Below, piece by piece: positions 1-9,370 of a DNA stretch of 64,000 bases. Every line of letters starts with the position of its first letter. Positions within the stretch are counted from its first letter, which is position 1. Source of the stretch: Terriglobia bacterium (GTDB lineage: Bacteria; Acidobacteriota; Terriglobia; Terriglobales; Acidobacteriaceae); assembly GCA_020073015.1 (NCBI GenBank), contig JAIQFZ010000011.1:1-64000 (forward strand), given 5' to 3'. The position numbers and the translations under genes are program-made. The notes beneath the pieces were generated by a model, which was not told the origin of the DNA, did not search any database, and saw only the letters and a list, made by a program, of their open reading frames with translations.

Positions 1-63
1 CCCGCTTGGAAAACGCTCCGCGTTTCCCACTTTCCCACAGCCTCGACGGCTGCCAGAGGGTAG

Positions 64-570
64 TTACGACAGATGTGTTAGAGAGCCCAAACCCGGAGAA
101 AGTCTCATTATCCCTGGACTAAAAATGGGGGGCAGGTCAGCATCCATCGCAGCTCGTTTAGGGCGGAAAAAATAATATGCCCAAAGCGCCTCATACGCGC
201 GTTTGTTCCATGCATTAGACAGTGCCAAAGCGTTACTGTTCGCATGAATCGCATCTCTCGATCTGACAAGCTCCCGCGCCATCAGCATTGAATCCCAATA
301 GCAGGAACTCCCGGCGATGTTGCAAGCCGCGTTGGTGGTACCTGCTTGCGCATAAAGTATGTTGTTGTCCAGCACGGCGACCTTGCAGGCATCATCGGGA
401 TACAACGTAAAGTTTCCAAATGTGCCTAGCTTTCGACTGTCAGCCGCGACTACTACCTCGTTCTGAGAGAGAAGGGCCACGACAATAGTGCCGTGCGTCG
501 CTTCCACTTGCGCAAATGTGTTTGAGACGAAACAAAGGAGGAGTGGCAAAGTGAATTTGAGCGAGTTCAT
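64..570 (-). CDS. Secreted proteasome-beta/Ntn-hydrolase-like protein, C-terminus possibly truncated
   Basis: The start is the ATG at 570, because translation from there begins with a clear signal peptide (MNSLKFTLPLLLCFVSNTFAQ); longer upstream versions run into repeat DNA. Just after the predicted cleavage site comes a Thr-containing segment (VEATHGTIVVALLSQ) followed by VVVAADSR. This resembles the first strands of proteasome-beta/HslV-type Ntn hydrolases, where an N-terminal Thr is the nucleophile and an Asp-Ser-Arg stretch follows. The product is 168 residues, shorter than a complete proteasome-like fold usually needs. Its last roughly 25 residues, rich in Pro and Gly, look unlike the rest, so a frameshift or truncation near position 140 is possible. 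It faces repeat-filled DNA upstream. The fold assignment rests on motif resemblance only, and the substrate is unknown. Confidence 0.5.
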   Translation of the reverse strand: MNSLKFTLPLLLCFVSNTFAQVEATHGTIVVALLSQNEVVVAADSRKLGTFGNFTLYPDDACKVAVLDNNILYAQAGTTNAACNIAGSSCYWDSMLMARELVRSRDAIHANSNALALSNAWNKRAYEALWAYYFFRPKRAAMDADLPPIFSPGIMRLSPGLGSLTHLS

Positions 571-808
571 CGAGTGTCCATTATTCCATCTGTATAGATG
601 GGCGGGTGGGCCACGTCGATCTGAGAGTACAACGTGGGTTTGCCTTGGAACCATCGCCCGGAACAAGCTGGGGTGCGCCACTTCTCGCCGTTTTCGAGAA
701 GTGGCCTCGCCCCCGGTCCCACCTTTCGTGCCTTTCGAACGGTGGGATTCCACGTCCCTGTCGCTCTTGGGATTTTGCGAACTTTGAGTTTTCGGGTGGG
801 ATCGACAC

Positions 809-826
809 GCGGACAGGAATGTCCGC
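809..826. repeat. Dispersed GGACAGGAGTGTCC palindrome, copy 1
   Basis: GCGGACAGGAATGTCCGC is a near-perfect palindrome followed by GCCACAC. Three other copies lie at 9765-9782, 28225-28250 and 35155-35180. All are intergenic or overlap a stop codon. Confidence 0.75.
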
Positions 827-1032
827 GCCACACCTCAGCGGCTGAAGCCGGTCGTGCTAACGGGCCGTCATCGCAGCGCTCAAGCCCTCCACCCCAGCAA
901 GCCAAAACCGGGCTTGCTGGGGACCCCGGCGCTGCGCCACCCAAAACCCCGCCGGCTGTATGAATCATGCAGGGTGGTGAGCAGGCCGCTTCTCAAAAAG
1001 CGTGAGAAGTGGCGCACCCGCCCCTCTCTTTC

Positions 1033-1111
1033 GCCCCGTTGGGGCTGGCACTCGCTCCGCTTTCTACCCACGGCTTGCGCCGTGGGCTGCATTCTTCCGC
1101 CGCTTCGCGGC
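1033..1111. repeat. Multi-hairpin repeat block, copy 1
   Basis: Three consecutive hairpins are visible: GCCCCGTTGGGGC (1033-1045), CCCACGGC/GCCGTGGG (1067-1086) and GCCGCTTCGCGGC (1099-1111), joined by GCTGCATTCTT. The same order and spacer text recur at 47063-47141, so this is a dispersed element rather than chance. It lies directly upstream of the GH31 gene. Confidence 0.75.
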
Positions 1112-1167
1112 TCAATACGGCCCACCCTTTCCCTTTGATGCATCTTCCGATTTACAATTTCGCCGTC

Positions 1168-3993
1168 ATGACAAAGCGCATCCATTCATTACCTCCAGAT
1201 CTGCCGCCTGTAGTCTCGAACTCCTGTTTCACTATCTTTCTGCTTACGATGTGCCTGATCGTGGCGTTCGTTTCGGCGTCAACGGCACAGACCTCCGTAA
1301 GCGCCTCGAACGTGCCTGGTGTCTACACGCCGGCGGCGGATCCAAAGGCCATCGTCATCCACGGCAGCGCGCGTTTCACCGTCCTGACTCCGCAACTGAT
1401 GCGGATGGAGTGGGCGGCCGACGGCAAGTTTGAAGACCACGCCTCGCTGGTCTTCCTGAATCGGCGGCTGCCGGTGCCGAAGTTCGCTGCCAGCAAAGCC
1501 GCCGAAGGAAACTTGACCATCAAGACCGACGCTCTGGAGCTGACCTATCATGCTGCGCCGAACTCCGACGGCAAATTTACCGCCGACAATCTTGAAATCA
1601 AGTTCACGCTCAACGGCCAACCCGTGGTGTGGCATCCCGGCATGGCTGACACGGGCAATCTGATGGGCACGACGCGTACCCTCGACGGAGCCCTGGGCGA
1701 TAAGACGAAAGAGCCGATCGGGCCGGGCCTGGTTTCGCGCGATGGCTGGACGGTGGTGGACGATTCCACGCGGCCGCTGTTCGACTCGGCCGACTTCAGT
1801 TTTGTCCACGGTGAGAATAGCCCCTGGCCCTGGGTGATGCAGCGTCCGGCAGGCGATCGGCTGGACTGGTATTTCTTTGGTTATGGCCACGATTACAAGC
1901 TGGCACTCTCCGACTACACCAAAGTTGCCGGACGCATCCCGCTGCCGCCGCGCTTTGCCTTTGGCACATGGTGGTCGCGCTACTGGGCTTACAGCGACCA
2001 GGAGTTCGACGTCCTGGTGAAGGGCTTCCGCAACAACGATGTCCCGCTCGATGTGCTGGTCATCGACATGGATTGGCACCTGACCTTCGGCCCCAGCGGC
2101 ACCGAACATCCACTCGACCAGTCCGGACATTCCAAGGGGTGGAGCGGATACAGCTGGAACAAGCTGCTGTTTCCCGATCCCACGCAGTTCCTGAAGAACA
2201 TGCATGGCGAGGGGCTCAAGACTACGCTCAACATGCATCCCGCATCGGGCGTGCAGCCGTGGGAGGATGCTTACCCGGCGATGGCGCGGGCCATGGGCAT
2301 CGATCCCGCGACTGAGAAGTACGTGCCCTTCGACATCACCAATAAGAAGTTCGCGACCAACTACCTGAACCTGCTCCATCATCCGCTGGAGAAGCAGGGC
2401 ATCGACTTCTGGTGGCTCGATTGGCAGCAAGAGGCCAACACGCAGACCCCGGGCATCAACCCCACCTGGTGGCTTAACTACGTGCACTTCAGCGACCAAG
2501 CGCGCGAGGGCAAGCGGCCGCTGCTGTTCCACCGCTGGGGAGGCTTGGGCAATCATCGCTACCAGATCGGTTTCTCGGGCGACACGATCTCGGTTTGGGA
2601 GTCGCTCGCTTTCCAGCCGTGGTTCACCGCTACCGCCGCGAACGTCGGCTACGCCTACTGGAGCCACGATATCGGCGGACACATGCCGGGCTCCGTCGAT
2701 CCGGAGCTCTACACGCGCTGGCTGCAGTTCGGCGCCTTCAGTCCCATCCTGCGCACGCACACCACCAAGAACCCCGATTCCGAGCGCCGCATCTGGGCTT
2801 ATCCGGAACCGTACTCCGACATCATGCGCGGCATCTATCACCTTCGCTATGCCTTGCTGCCGTATGTCTATACCGAAGCGCGCCGCACTTATGACACCGG
2901 CGTCGCCTTCCTGCATCCGCTGTACTACGACTGGCCGGAAGCCGAGGAAGCCTACACCAACAAGAATGAATATGTTTTCGGACAGCAGATAATTGTTGAT
3001 CCGGTGGTCGCTCCGGGCGACAAGATCACCGGCCTGGCAGACGAGTCCGTCTGGCTGCCGCCGGCCGAGTGGGTCGAGTGGCAGACGGGCGCGCGGGTCA
3101 AAGGGCCGGCGACCGTGAAGCGCAACTTCTCGATCCGGCAGACGCCGCTCTACGTGCGCGCCGGCGCAATTGTGCCCGAAGCGCCGCCCATGCAGTACTC
3201 CAACCAGAAACCGCTCGACCCGCTGATCGTAAACGTTTTTCCGCTCAACGATGGACAGAGATCGACTTACACCCTTTATGAGGATGCAGGCGACTCGCGC
3301 GCGTATCAGCACAACGAAGCCGCGCGCACTGAAATCAGCTCGTCTGAGAAAGGAAGCGAATTGACGGTTGTGATCGCCGCCGCCAAGGGCAGTTACAAGG
3401 GCATGCCAGCCGCGCGGGCGTATGAGGTTCGACTCCCTGGCGACTGGCCACCCGCTTCGGTCACGGTGAATGGACGCGCGTTGTCCTACTCGCCACGGGA
3501 AGGCGGGACGGGCTGGCGCTTTGAAGGCAACACGCTGACGACCATCATCAGCGTACAGAAAACATCGGTCGTAACTCCCGTGACGATCCGCGTTACTCAC
3601 TCTGCCGATCTGTTCGCTCGACGGGCGGAACTCAACGGCTTCGCTGGAGCCATGACCCGGTTAAGAGAGGCTTACGACTCGCTCAACCAGACGTGGCCCA
3701 TTACGTGGTCGCCGGATGAGTTAATCGACGCGATGCAGACGGGCGATCGCCTGACCTACTACCCCGAGCAGGCTGGCGAACAGTTGGCCCATTACCGCGC
3801 CGTGCTGCCTCAGGCCGTCGCGAAGGTGAACGAGTTGTCCAGGCCGCCGAGCCAGAAGGAGATCGAGACGTTGGCTAAGCGCTACCATGTGGATCCGCAA
3901 TCGGCGGAGGCTCAGCAAAAGGTGACCGAGTACCGCGACCGCGTCGCGCGCGCGCTGGCTGCGCTGGCGGATGTGACGACGCCCGCACGATGA
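1168..3993 (+). CDS. Secreted GH31 family glycoside hydrolase (alpha-glucosidase/alpha-xylosidase type)
   Basis: This is a GH31 retaining alpha-glycosidase of about 941 residues, likely acting on alpha-glucosides or alpha-xylosides outside the cytoplasm. The ATG at 1168 is preferred because it places a hydrophobic signal segment (about residues 19-40, ending in STAQT) near the N-terminus; an in-frame ATG at 1138 lies closer to the repeat block. The GH31 core follows: LDVLVIDMDWH, the nucleophile region GIDFWWLDWQQE (Asp about residue 418) and the acid/base region FSGDT (Asp about 472), then the HDIGGH and LRTHTTKNPDSERR stretches. The final roughly 140 residues are a charged C-terminal extension not typical of the minimal family. 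The gene overlaps the L,D-transpeptidase gene by 4 bp. Exact substrate cannot be fixed from sequence alone. A second GH31 gene lies at 48026-50473. Confidence 0.9.
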   Translation: MTKRIHSLPPDLPPVVSNSCFTIFLLTMCLIVAFVSASTAQTSVSASNVPGVYTPAADPKAIVIHGSARFTVLTPQLMRMEWAADGKFEDHASLVFLNRRLPVPKFAASKAAEGNLTIKTDALELTYHAAPNSDGKFTADNLEIKFTLNGQPVVWHPGMADTGNLMGTTRTLDGALGDKTKEPIGPGLVSRDGWTVVDDSTRPLFDSADFSFVHGENSPWPWVMQRPAGDRLDWYFFGYGHDYKLALSDYTKVAGRIPLPPRFAFGTWWSRYWAYSDQEFDVLVKGFRNNDVPLDVLVIDMDWHLTFGPSGTEHPLDQSGHSKGWSGYSWNKLLFPDPTQFLKNMHGEGLKTTLNMHPASGVQPWEDAYPAMARAMGIDPATEKYVPFDITNKKFATNYLNLLHHPLEKQGIDFWWLDWQQEANTQTPGINPTWWLNYVHFSDQAREGKRPLLFHRWGGLGNHRYQIGFSGDTISVWESLAFQPWFTATAANVGYAYWSHDIGGHMPGSVDPELYTRWLQFGAFSPILRTHTTKNPDSERRIWAYPEPYSDIMRGIYHLRYALLPYVYTEARRTYDTGVAFLHPLYYDWPEAEEAYTNKNEYVFGQQIIVDPVVAPGDKITGLADESVWLPPAEWVEWQTGARVKGPATVKRNFSIRQTPLYVRAGAIVPEAPPMQYSNQKPLDPLIVNVFPLNDGQRSTYTLYEDAGDSRAYQHNEAARTEISSSEKGSELTVVIAAAKGSYKGMPAARAYEVRLPGDWPPASVTVNGRALSYSPREGGTGWRFEGNTLTTIISVQKTSVVTPVTIRVTHSADLFARRAELNGFAGAMTRLREAYDSLNQTWPITWSPDELIDAMQTGDRLTYYPEQAGEQLAHYRAVLPQAVAKVNELSRPPSQKEIETLAKRYHVDPQSAEAQQKVTEYRDRVARALAALADVTTPAR

Positions 3994-4508
3994 TCGGCCG
4001 GAAAGAATCTCCAATACGACTTCTGGTGGCGGGCGTCATCCTGTTTACAGCCGGGCCTTTTTTGTTTGCGCAGAACGGCAGTGTCGGAGTAGACCGCGTC
4101 GTCGTCTATAAGCATGAGCGAAAGCTAGTGCTGCTCTCACAAGGGAAGGAACTGCGGTCGTACAAGGTGGCTTTGGGCAGCGAACCGGTCGGTCCGAAGA
4201 TTCGGCATGGGGACCATCGGACTCCAGAGGGAGTTTACGTGCTCGATTCGCGAAACGCTAACAGCCATTTTTACAAGGCCTTCCACATCTCGTATCCAAA
4301 CTCGGCAGACATCGCTGCGGCCAAGAAGTTAGGCGTCAGCCCTGGCGGCGACATCATGTTGCACGGACTTCCGAAGGAGTATGCCTGGGTAGGCAAGGCG
4401 CACCTCTTACATGACTGGACAGACGGATGCATCGCGGTCACGAATGAAGAGATAGACGAAATTTGGAAGCTGGTAAGCGTCGGCACTCCGATCGAAATCA
4501 AGCCCTGA
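3990..4508 (+). CDS. L,D-transpeptidase family protein (YkuD/ErfK type)
   Basis: The 172-residue protein has an N-terminal signal or anchor segment (about residues 10-27, LLVAGVILFTAGPFLFAQ) and a YkuD catalytic domain. The domain shows RTPEGVYVLDSR, a conserved His (MLHGLP, His about 125) and the catalytic Cys in TDGCIAVTNEEI (Cys about 147), the HxG...S/T-x-G-C arrangement of L,D-transpeptidases with Asp-Gly-Cys here. The family crosslinks peptidoglycan or attaches proteins to it in the periplasm. The ATG overlaps the TGA of the GH31 gene (ATGA), which implies translational coupling and one transcript. No peptidoglycan-binding domain is present. A functional link to the glycosidase is inferred only from the overlap. 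Confidence 0.88.
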   Translation: MIGRKESPIRLLVAGVILFTAGPFLFAQNGSVGVDRVVVYKHERKLVLLSQGKELRSYKVALGSEPVGPKIRHGDHRTPEGVYVLDSRNANSHFYKAFHISYPNSADIAAAKKLGVSPGGDIMLHGLPKEYAWVGKAHLLHDWTDGCIAVTNEEIDEIWKLVSVGTPIEIKP

Positions 4509-4574
4509 GCGGGCTTTCGTGAAGTCCGGCACATTGCCTGAGCCAACGTAGTTACCGACGAGCCAACCAGCGGC

Positions 4575-7097
4575 CTACCGCCCTACCGGCTCGTACTTCT
4601 TCTTCGCCTCCCCCAGCAAACCCAGCACCGACTGCTTCTCCGCATCCGTGTTCCAGGACGTGTTACTCCGAGCGGCCGCGATCAGCCGATCCACCCAAGC
4701 AACAAAATAGGCCGCGTCCGCCGGGCTCCGCAAAGGCGCGCCCGCCACATTCACATACACCGGGCTGGTCGTCGCATACGGATACAGGTCGAGAATCGGA
4801 TACTCCGCCTTATCGCTGAACGCCCGCAGAACGCACCAACCACTGCTGTCGAGCACGACGGTACCGGAAGCGTCTGCGGTCTTGCGGTCTCCTTTGAGTT
4901 CAATGTCGCGCGCAACCTTGCCGTTGCACACAATCTGCAGATGATCCAGCGGCACGATCGACCGCAGAGAAACCTTGAACGGCACGTCCTGCTTCTTTTC
5001 CAGTTGAACTTCGTCCCCCACCTTCTTCCCGCCCAGTTCGAAACTCACAAGCGGCCCGTTCGTGGCAAACGTTCGTCCAGCTTTGATCGCCGCCAGCCAC
5101 GGCTCAATCTCCAGCGGCCCGGGCTTCACCTCGGCATAGACGCGGTTCAAACCCACCGGCCCGCGCAGTGACGCGTAGTTGCCCATGAAATCCGTGCCGG
5201 CGGCAGTGGGCAGTCGGAATCCGCAATTCAGCAGCTTGTACCAAACCTCGGCGGTCGATTTATGATCCGAGAAGCCAACCACCTCGATGTAGTCCACCTT
5301 GCCCAGTGCCACATCGGCCGGCAATTCATAAGTGAGTGACTCGTCTTTCGTCGGATCCGGGAAGCTGTCCAGCGGATGCACATATCCCACCAGCGCGCCC
5401 TGTTCATGCGCCATATCAGCAACGTTCGCGTTCGTCGGAAACAAACTAGCCGCCGCCGTATTGGGATACGCGGCATATCCGGGAAGTAAGAAGTTCTGCG
5501 TCAGGTTCAGCAGGCCGAGATGCCCCCAATAACTGGTGTGAAATTCCTGTCCATGCAGTAACAGATGTTGCTCGGTCGAAGCCGGATCGGGATGAGGCAT
5601 GAAGCGTTCAATGTCGGGAACGCGCTGCTCTTTATTGACAATGAGATCTTCGACGATCGCCAGATTCTCGGCGTCCGCCTGCTCCACCAGATGCTCCGCC
5701 GTGTTGCGGTAGGTCCCGGCGTAGTTCATGTGCGCATGGACGTCGCCGCTGACCCACTCCGCCGGTTCGTACGGAATCATCAGCCGCAGGTGCACGGTGA
5801 GGTTGGCAGTGCTGTCGGGTTTGATTTCCACCTGCTGCTGTTCGAAGGCATATTCGAACCCGCGCATGACATCGACTTGAACCGTGCCGGCCGGGACCGT
5901 CAACTCCGACGTCCCCATCGTGTCGAAATAGTGCGCCTCAAATGGACGCTCCGACCGGTCAAAGCTGTCGTCGGCGTGCATCCAGGCATCGTCGGGAGCA
6001 GAGGCGCGCCCGTCGGCGCCGGTCACGAACACCCGCGCCGCGACCGGCTTTCCGCGCGAATCGATCACGTGTAACGCCAGCCGCCCCATCGGCTTCAGGT
6101 ATTTCCGCGTGCGAGCGACTACTTCCGTCTGCTCTCCCCCGGGGATCGCCTGAATCCACAGCGAAGTATTTCCATCGCGATTGGAAATGAACGCGATCTT
6201 CGTCCCGTCCGGCGACCAGCGGGGACTGGTGTTGTCAAATTCTCCATACGAAATCGGAAACGCATCGCCGGCCGCCGCCGGCATCACCCAAAGCTGGTGC
6301 CATGCCCGGCCCAGATATGACGCATACACCATCCGCTTGCCATCCGGCGAGAAGTCCGGCCGAGCCTTCCAGTTGGTCTCTTCGTAATGAATCTCCCGCG
6401 CTTCGGCTCCTGGCTCCGCCTTCATCCGCCAAAATCCGCCGGTACCGTGAATGTGCCCGCGATTCGATACGAACAAGATCTCCGAACCATCCCGCGACCA
6501 GACCGGGCTGATCTCGTGATCCACTTTGCTGTAGTAATAACGCGGCAACGGGCTGACATTCTCGGCCGTAAGTTGCCGGACATCGCTCAGCGTGCCACCT
6601 TCAAACCGGCCAACGAAGATATGGAAGTGCCCCTTATATGAAGTCGAGACAAAGGCCAGTTGCTTGCCATCCGGCGAGAACCGCGGCTCCACATTCACCG
6701 CTCTTCCCGACGTAATCTGCCGAGTCCGTCCATCCCGCACATCGAGGGACCACAACTCGACCGCGTCATGGTCGTAGCGCGCAAACACGATCCACCGCCC
6801 ATCGCTCGACCAGTCCGGCTGGTAGTCATAGCCAGGCCCCGCCGTAAGTTGCTCGGCCATCGTGCCTGCAGTCTCCTGCCGCCACAGCGACCCCGCCATC
6901 GAGTACACCAGACTGCGCGAGTCCGGCGACCAAGCCGCCGCGCTCGGACCCGTGGTCAACTGCGGCAAATACATTTCCCGATAGTAATAAGAGTGGGGTA
7001 GATCAATCTGCTGCAGCACCGTCTGGCGCTGCGCAAAACTCGCACCGGCAAAAAGAAGCGACAACAACCCTAAGAAACGGAACTTAGACAAGACCAT
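4575..7097 (-). CDS. Secreted TolB/PD40 propeller plus PHP-type (CehA/McbA-like) metallohydrolase
   Basis: The 840-residue protein starts with a signal peptide (MVLSKFRFLGLLSLLFAGASFAQ). Residues about 50-330 form repeated PD40/TolB blades with the recurring pattern WSPDGxxIxFxSNRDG. A short linker (MGRLALHVIDSRGKPVAARVFV) looks like a carboxypeptidase-regulatory-type beta sandwich. From about residue 455 comes a PHP-like metal site (GDVHAHMNYAG), then LLHGQEFHTSYWGHLGLL, GYVHPLDSF and GTDFMGNYASLRG. These resemble CehA/McbA family metallohydrolases. The order suggests a periplasmic or surface enzyme whose propeller recognises a ligand. The substrate is unknown. The gene is followed downstream on the same strand by nothing, and an APC permease gene lies 16 bp upstream, so the two may be co-transcribed. 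Confidence 0.82.
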   Translation of the reverse strand: MVLSKFRFLGLLSLLFAGASFAQRQTVLQQIDLPHSYYYREMYLPQLTTGPSAAAWSPDSRSLVYSMAGSLWRQETAGTMAEQLTAGPGYDYQPDWSSDGRWIVFARYDHDAVELWSLDVRDGRTRQITSGRAVNVEPRFSPDGKQLAFVSTSYKGHFHIFVGRFEGGTLSDVRQLTAENVSPLPRYYYSKVDHEISPVWSRDGSEILFVSNRGHIHGTGGFWRMKAEPGAEAREIHYEETNWKARPDFSPDGKRMVYASYLGRAWHQLWVMPAAAGDAFPISYGEFDNTSPRWSPDGTKIAFISNRDGNTSLWIQAIPGGEQTEVVARTRKYLKPMGRLALHVIDSRGKPVAARVFVTGADGRASAPDDAWMHADDSFDRSERPFEAHYFDTMGTSELTVPAGTVQVDVMRGFEYAFEQQQVEIKPDSTANLTVHLRLMIPYEPAEWVSGDVHAHMNYAGTYRNTAEHLVEQADAENLAIVEDLIVNKEQRVPDIERFMPHPDPASTEQHLLLHGQEFHTSYWGHLGLLNLTQNFLLPGYAAYPNTAAASLFPTNANVADMAHEQGALVGYVHPLDSFPDPTKDESLTYELPADVALGKVDYIEVVGFSDHKSTAEVWYKLLNCGFRLPTAAGTDFMGNYASLRGPVGLNRVYAEVKPGPLEIEPWLAAIKAGRTFATNGPLVSFELGGKKVGDEVQLEKKQDVPFKVSLRSIVPLDHLQIVCNGKVARDIELKGDRKTADASGTVVLDSSGWCVLRAFSDKAEYPILDLYPYATTSPVYVNVAGAPLRSPADAAYFVAWVDRLIAAARSNTSWNTDAEKQSVLGLLGEAKKKYEPVGR

Positions 7098-7113
7098 CCT
7101 CCAGCCTCACAAA

Positions 7114-8409
7114 TCAGACTTTCACGCGATCGGCGCGCCGCGCCCAAACCCAGTTCAAGACCGCCGCCGCCATCGTCGCCGCCAGGATGAACGACTTACT
7201 CAGATCGACCTGCGTGGTCAGCGCCAGGGCGATCAGGATGCCGACTACCGCCAGAAACGAACCGGCGGGTAGACTCAGCCGCGCGGCGCCGGGCTGCTTG
7301 GAACGCAACGCGATCAGGGCCGCACAAATGACCCCGTAGTAGAACAAACGAGCGACCACCGACAGCGTAACATTCCACGTAAAACTCCCGATGAGGGCCA
7401 GTGCCCAGACCACGGTCGCGTAGACCAGAATCGAGATCCACGGCGTGTGAAACTTCGGACTGACCATTGCGAACCAGTGTGGCAGGTCTCCACGTTCCGC
7501 CAGGGCGAATGTGACCCGCGGCATCCCCAGCAGCTTTGCGCTCAGGTAGCCGTAGATGCAAACCAGCGCCCCGACCGCCACCAGTCCCGCGCCGCGGTTG
7601 CCCATGGTGACGCGGGCCACCTCGGCCAATGGGCGGTCCGTGATGGCCTGAGAGCCCAGCACTCCTACGACCACCCACTGCACCAGGGCATAAATCGTGA
7701 CACACACCACCAACGCCCCAAACAAAGCAAAAACTGAATCCCGGCGCGGATTCTTGGCCTCGCTCATAGGAGCCAGCGCTGACTCGAATCCACCGTAATT
7801 AAAAAACAGCAGCGCCATCGCCTGCAGCCACACACTGCTGGTCGCCGGTTCGGTGCCACCCAGCGGCGCCGGACGCACGATGGTGTACGCCCCCCCGGCC
7901 AGCACCACCATCAGCAGCGGCAGTATTTTCGCCACCGTAAACACATTGCTGACCGCCGTCCCTTGCCGCGCGCCGAGGATGTTGATGAACGCAAGCACCC
8001 AGATCAGAAACGTCAGGATCAGAAAGCGCAACCAGAAGTGTTTTGCAGCCGGCCAGAACTCGGCCAGATAGATCACGAACAGGTTGGCATTGGCAGCGGG
8101 AGCCGCCGTCTGCGCCAGGTACAACATCCAGCCCACCAGAATTCCCATCAGTCTGCCAAACGCCGCACGGGCGTACAAATAAGGTCCACCCGCTTCGGCA
8201 AACTGCGAAGCCACCTCGGCGAAGCAGGCCATGATCACGCCGATCGCTGCGCCGGCGATCAAGACCGCGAGAACGCTGTCCTTCCCGAGCAGACCAGCGA
8301 TGATCGCTGGCAGCCCGAATATGCCGCTGCCAATGACAGAATTCACCGTTAGTGCGATCAGGCTCCAGCGCCCGATGGCCCGCACCAAGCCAGTTTGCGG
8401 TGATGTCAT
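7114..8409 (-). CDS. APC superfamily amino-acid permease
   Basis: This is an integral membrane transporter of about 431 residues with roughly 12 hydrophobic segments. The N-terminal signature ALTVNSVIGSGIFGLPA matches TM1 of the amino acid-polyamine-organocation superfamily, with the Gly-Ser-Gly-Ile-Phe unwound segment used for substrate binding. The ATG at 8409 is chosen over an upstream TTG at 8433 because it starts just before the conserved helix. It lies 16 bp upstream of the TolB/PHP hydrolase gene on the same strand, which suggests an operon in which the permease is transcribed first. A role in importing products of the hydrolase is possible but only inferred. The substrate cannot be read from the sequence. 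Confidence 0.88.
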   Translation of the reverse strand: MTSPQTGLVRAIGRWSLIALTVNSVIGSGIFGLPAIIAGLLGKDSVLAVLIAGAAIGVIMACFAEVASQFAEAGGPYLYARAAFGRLMGILVGWMLYLAQTAAPAANANLFVIYLAEFWPAAKHFWLRFLILTFLIWVLAFINILGARQGTAVSNVFTVAKILPLLMVVLAGGAYTIVRPAPLGGTEPATSSVWLQAMALLFFNYGGFESALAPMSEAKNPRRDSVFALFGALVVCVTIYALVQWVVVGVLGSQAITDRPLAEVARVTMGNRGAGLVAVGALVCIYGYLSAKLLGMPRVTFALAERGDLPHWFAMVSPKFHTPWISILVYATVVWALALIGSFTWNVTLSVVARLFYYGVICAALIALRSKQPGAARLSLPAGSFLAVVGILIALALTTQVDLSKSFILAATMAAAVLNWVWARRADRVKV

Positions 8410-8501
8410 CCCGCACGTTTGTATCACACCCAACCCGCCCGCTGAATTAAACTTCTAATTTGAGATTGGGAATCCGAAACTGCCGGGAGAGTACGTAAGC
8501 C

Positions 8502-9248
8502 GTGCCTGCCTCCATCTCCGACATCCGGTTGTTACTGAAGGTGAGATCCTTGCCCAGGACTACGGACGTTCGGCGTGTGTTCATTACCGGCGGAACTGGT
8601 TATCTGGGCAGCAGCCTGATTCCGATTCTCCTGGAACGCGGCCACCGGGTCCGCGCCTTGGTCCGGCCCAACTCTAAAGGCAAGGTAACTGTCGGTTGCG
8701 AAGTTGTGTCTGGCGACCCGCTCGACGCCAACTCCTATCGCAACCTTATCCGCCCGGCCGATACCTTCATTCACCTCGTCGGCGCCCCTCGTCCCTCTCC
8801 CTCGAAAGGCGAACAGTTTCGCGTGGTTGACCTGGTGTCGGCCCGCGAGGCCATCAACGTTGCCGCCGAGCTCGGCATGCAACATTTCATCTATCTGAGC
8901 GTGGCCCACCCCGCCCCCATGATGAAGTCTTTCATCGCCGTGCGCACCGAATGCGAACAAATGATCCACCAGCAACCCCTCAATGCCACCATCCTCCGCC
9001 CCTGGTATGTGCTTGGCCCCGGCCACCGCTGGCCCTACGCACTGCTCCCGTTCTACAAGGTGATGGAATGGCTCCCGTTCACCCGCAGGGGCGCACGGCG
9101 CTGGGGACTGGTAACGCTCGAGCAGATGGTCCTCGCGCTGGTCGAGGCCGTCGAATCGCCCGTGCAGGGCGTACGCGTCGTCGAAGTACCCGAGATCCGC
9201 GCGGCTCACCTGAACCTGGCCCGCGAAGTAACCCGCCAGAGCGTTTGA
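8502..9248 (+). CDS. NAD(P)-binding epimerase/NmrA-like oxidoreductase
   Basis: The 248-residue product has a Rossmann-fold nucleotide-binding motif (VFITGGTGYLGSSL, about residues 26-39) followed by LERGHRVRALVRP, which is typical of atypical short-chain dehydrogenases of the NAD(P)H-binding/NmrA type. HFIYLSVAHPAP occupies the place of the usual active-site Ser/Tyr region, and the canonical YxxxK is not evident, so catalysis is uncertain. The annotated start is a GTG; in-frame GTG and TTG codons at 8541 and 8550 are equally possible and would still include the nucleotide-binding motif. It is divergent from the permease gene with a gap of about 90 bp. Role unknown. Confidence 0.78.
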   Translation: MPASISDIRLLLKVRSLPRTTDVRRVFITGGTGYLGSSLIPILLERGHRVRALVRPNSKGKVTVGCEVVSGDPLDANSYRNLIRPADTFIHLVGAPRPSPSKGEQFRVVDLVSAREAINVAAELGMQHFIYLSVAHPAPMMKSFIAVRTECEQMIHQQPLNATILRPWYVLGPGHRWPYALLPFYKVMEWLPFTRRGARRWGLVTLEQMVLALVEAVESPVQGVRVVEVPEIRAAHLNLAREVTRQSV

Positions 9249-9370
9249 GAACCCTTGTCCCGTGCGGCGTTTGACCCAAGGTAACCTTCAATTACCGAAG
9301 CTCATGCACACGGGGAATCTTTCCGTCCGGCCGCTGGGATGCGATCTTGGGCAGAACGGAAAGGAACGCC

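Larger units (their letters stand above)
571..1167. other. 597-bp gene-free stretch packed with hairpin repeats
   Basis: No convincing coding sequence is visible between the divergent genes at 570 and 1168. The stretch holds a hairpin CCACTTCTCG/CGAGAAGTGG (679-704), a copy of the GCGGACAGGAGTGTCCGC-type palindrome (809-826), a related CTTCTC hairpin near 990-1015, and a multi-hairpin block (1033-1111). Both genes' promoters must lie here too, but no clear -35/-10 pair was found. Confidence 0.7.

Noticed and set aside
1279-3600. 773-codon open frame antisense to the GH31 gene
   Set aside because: Arg-rich, no family similarity, no ribosome site; it mirrors the third-position GC bias of the GH31 gene.
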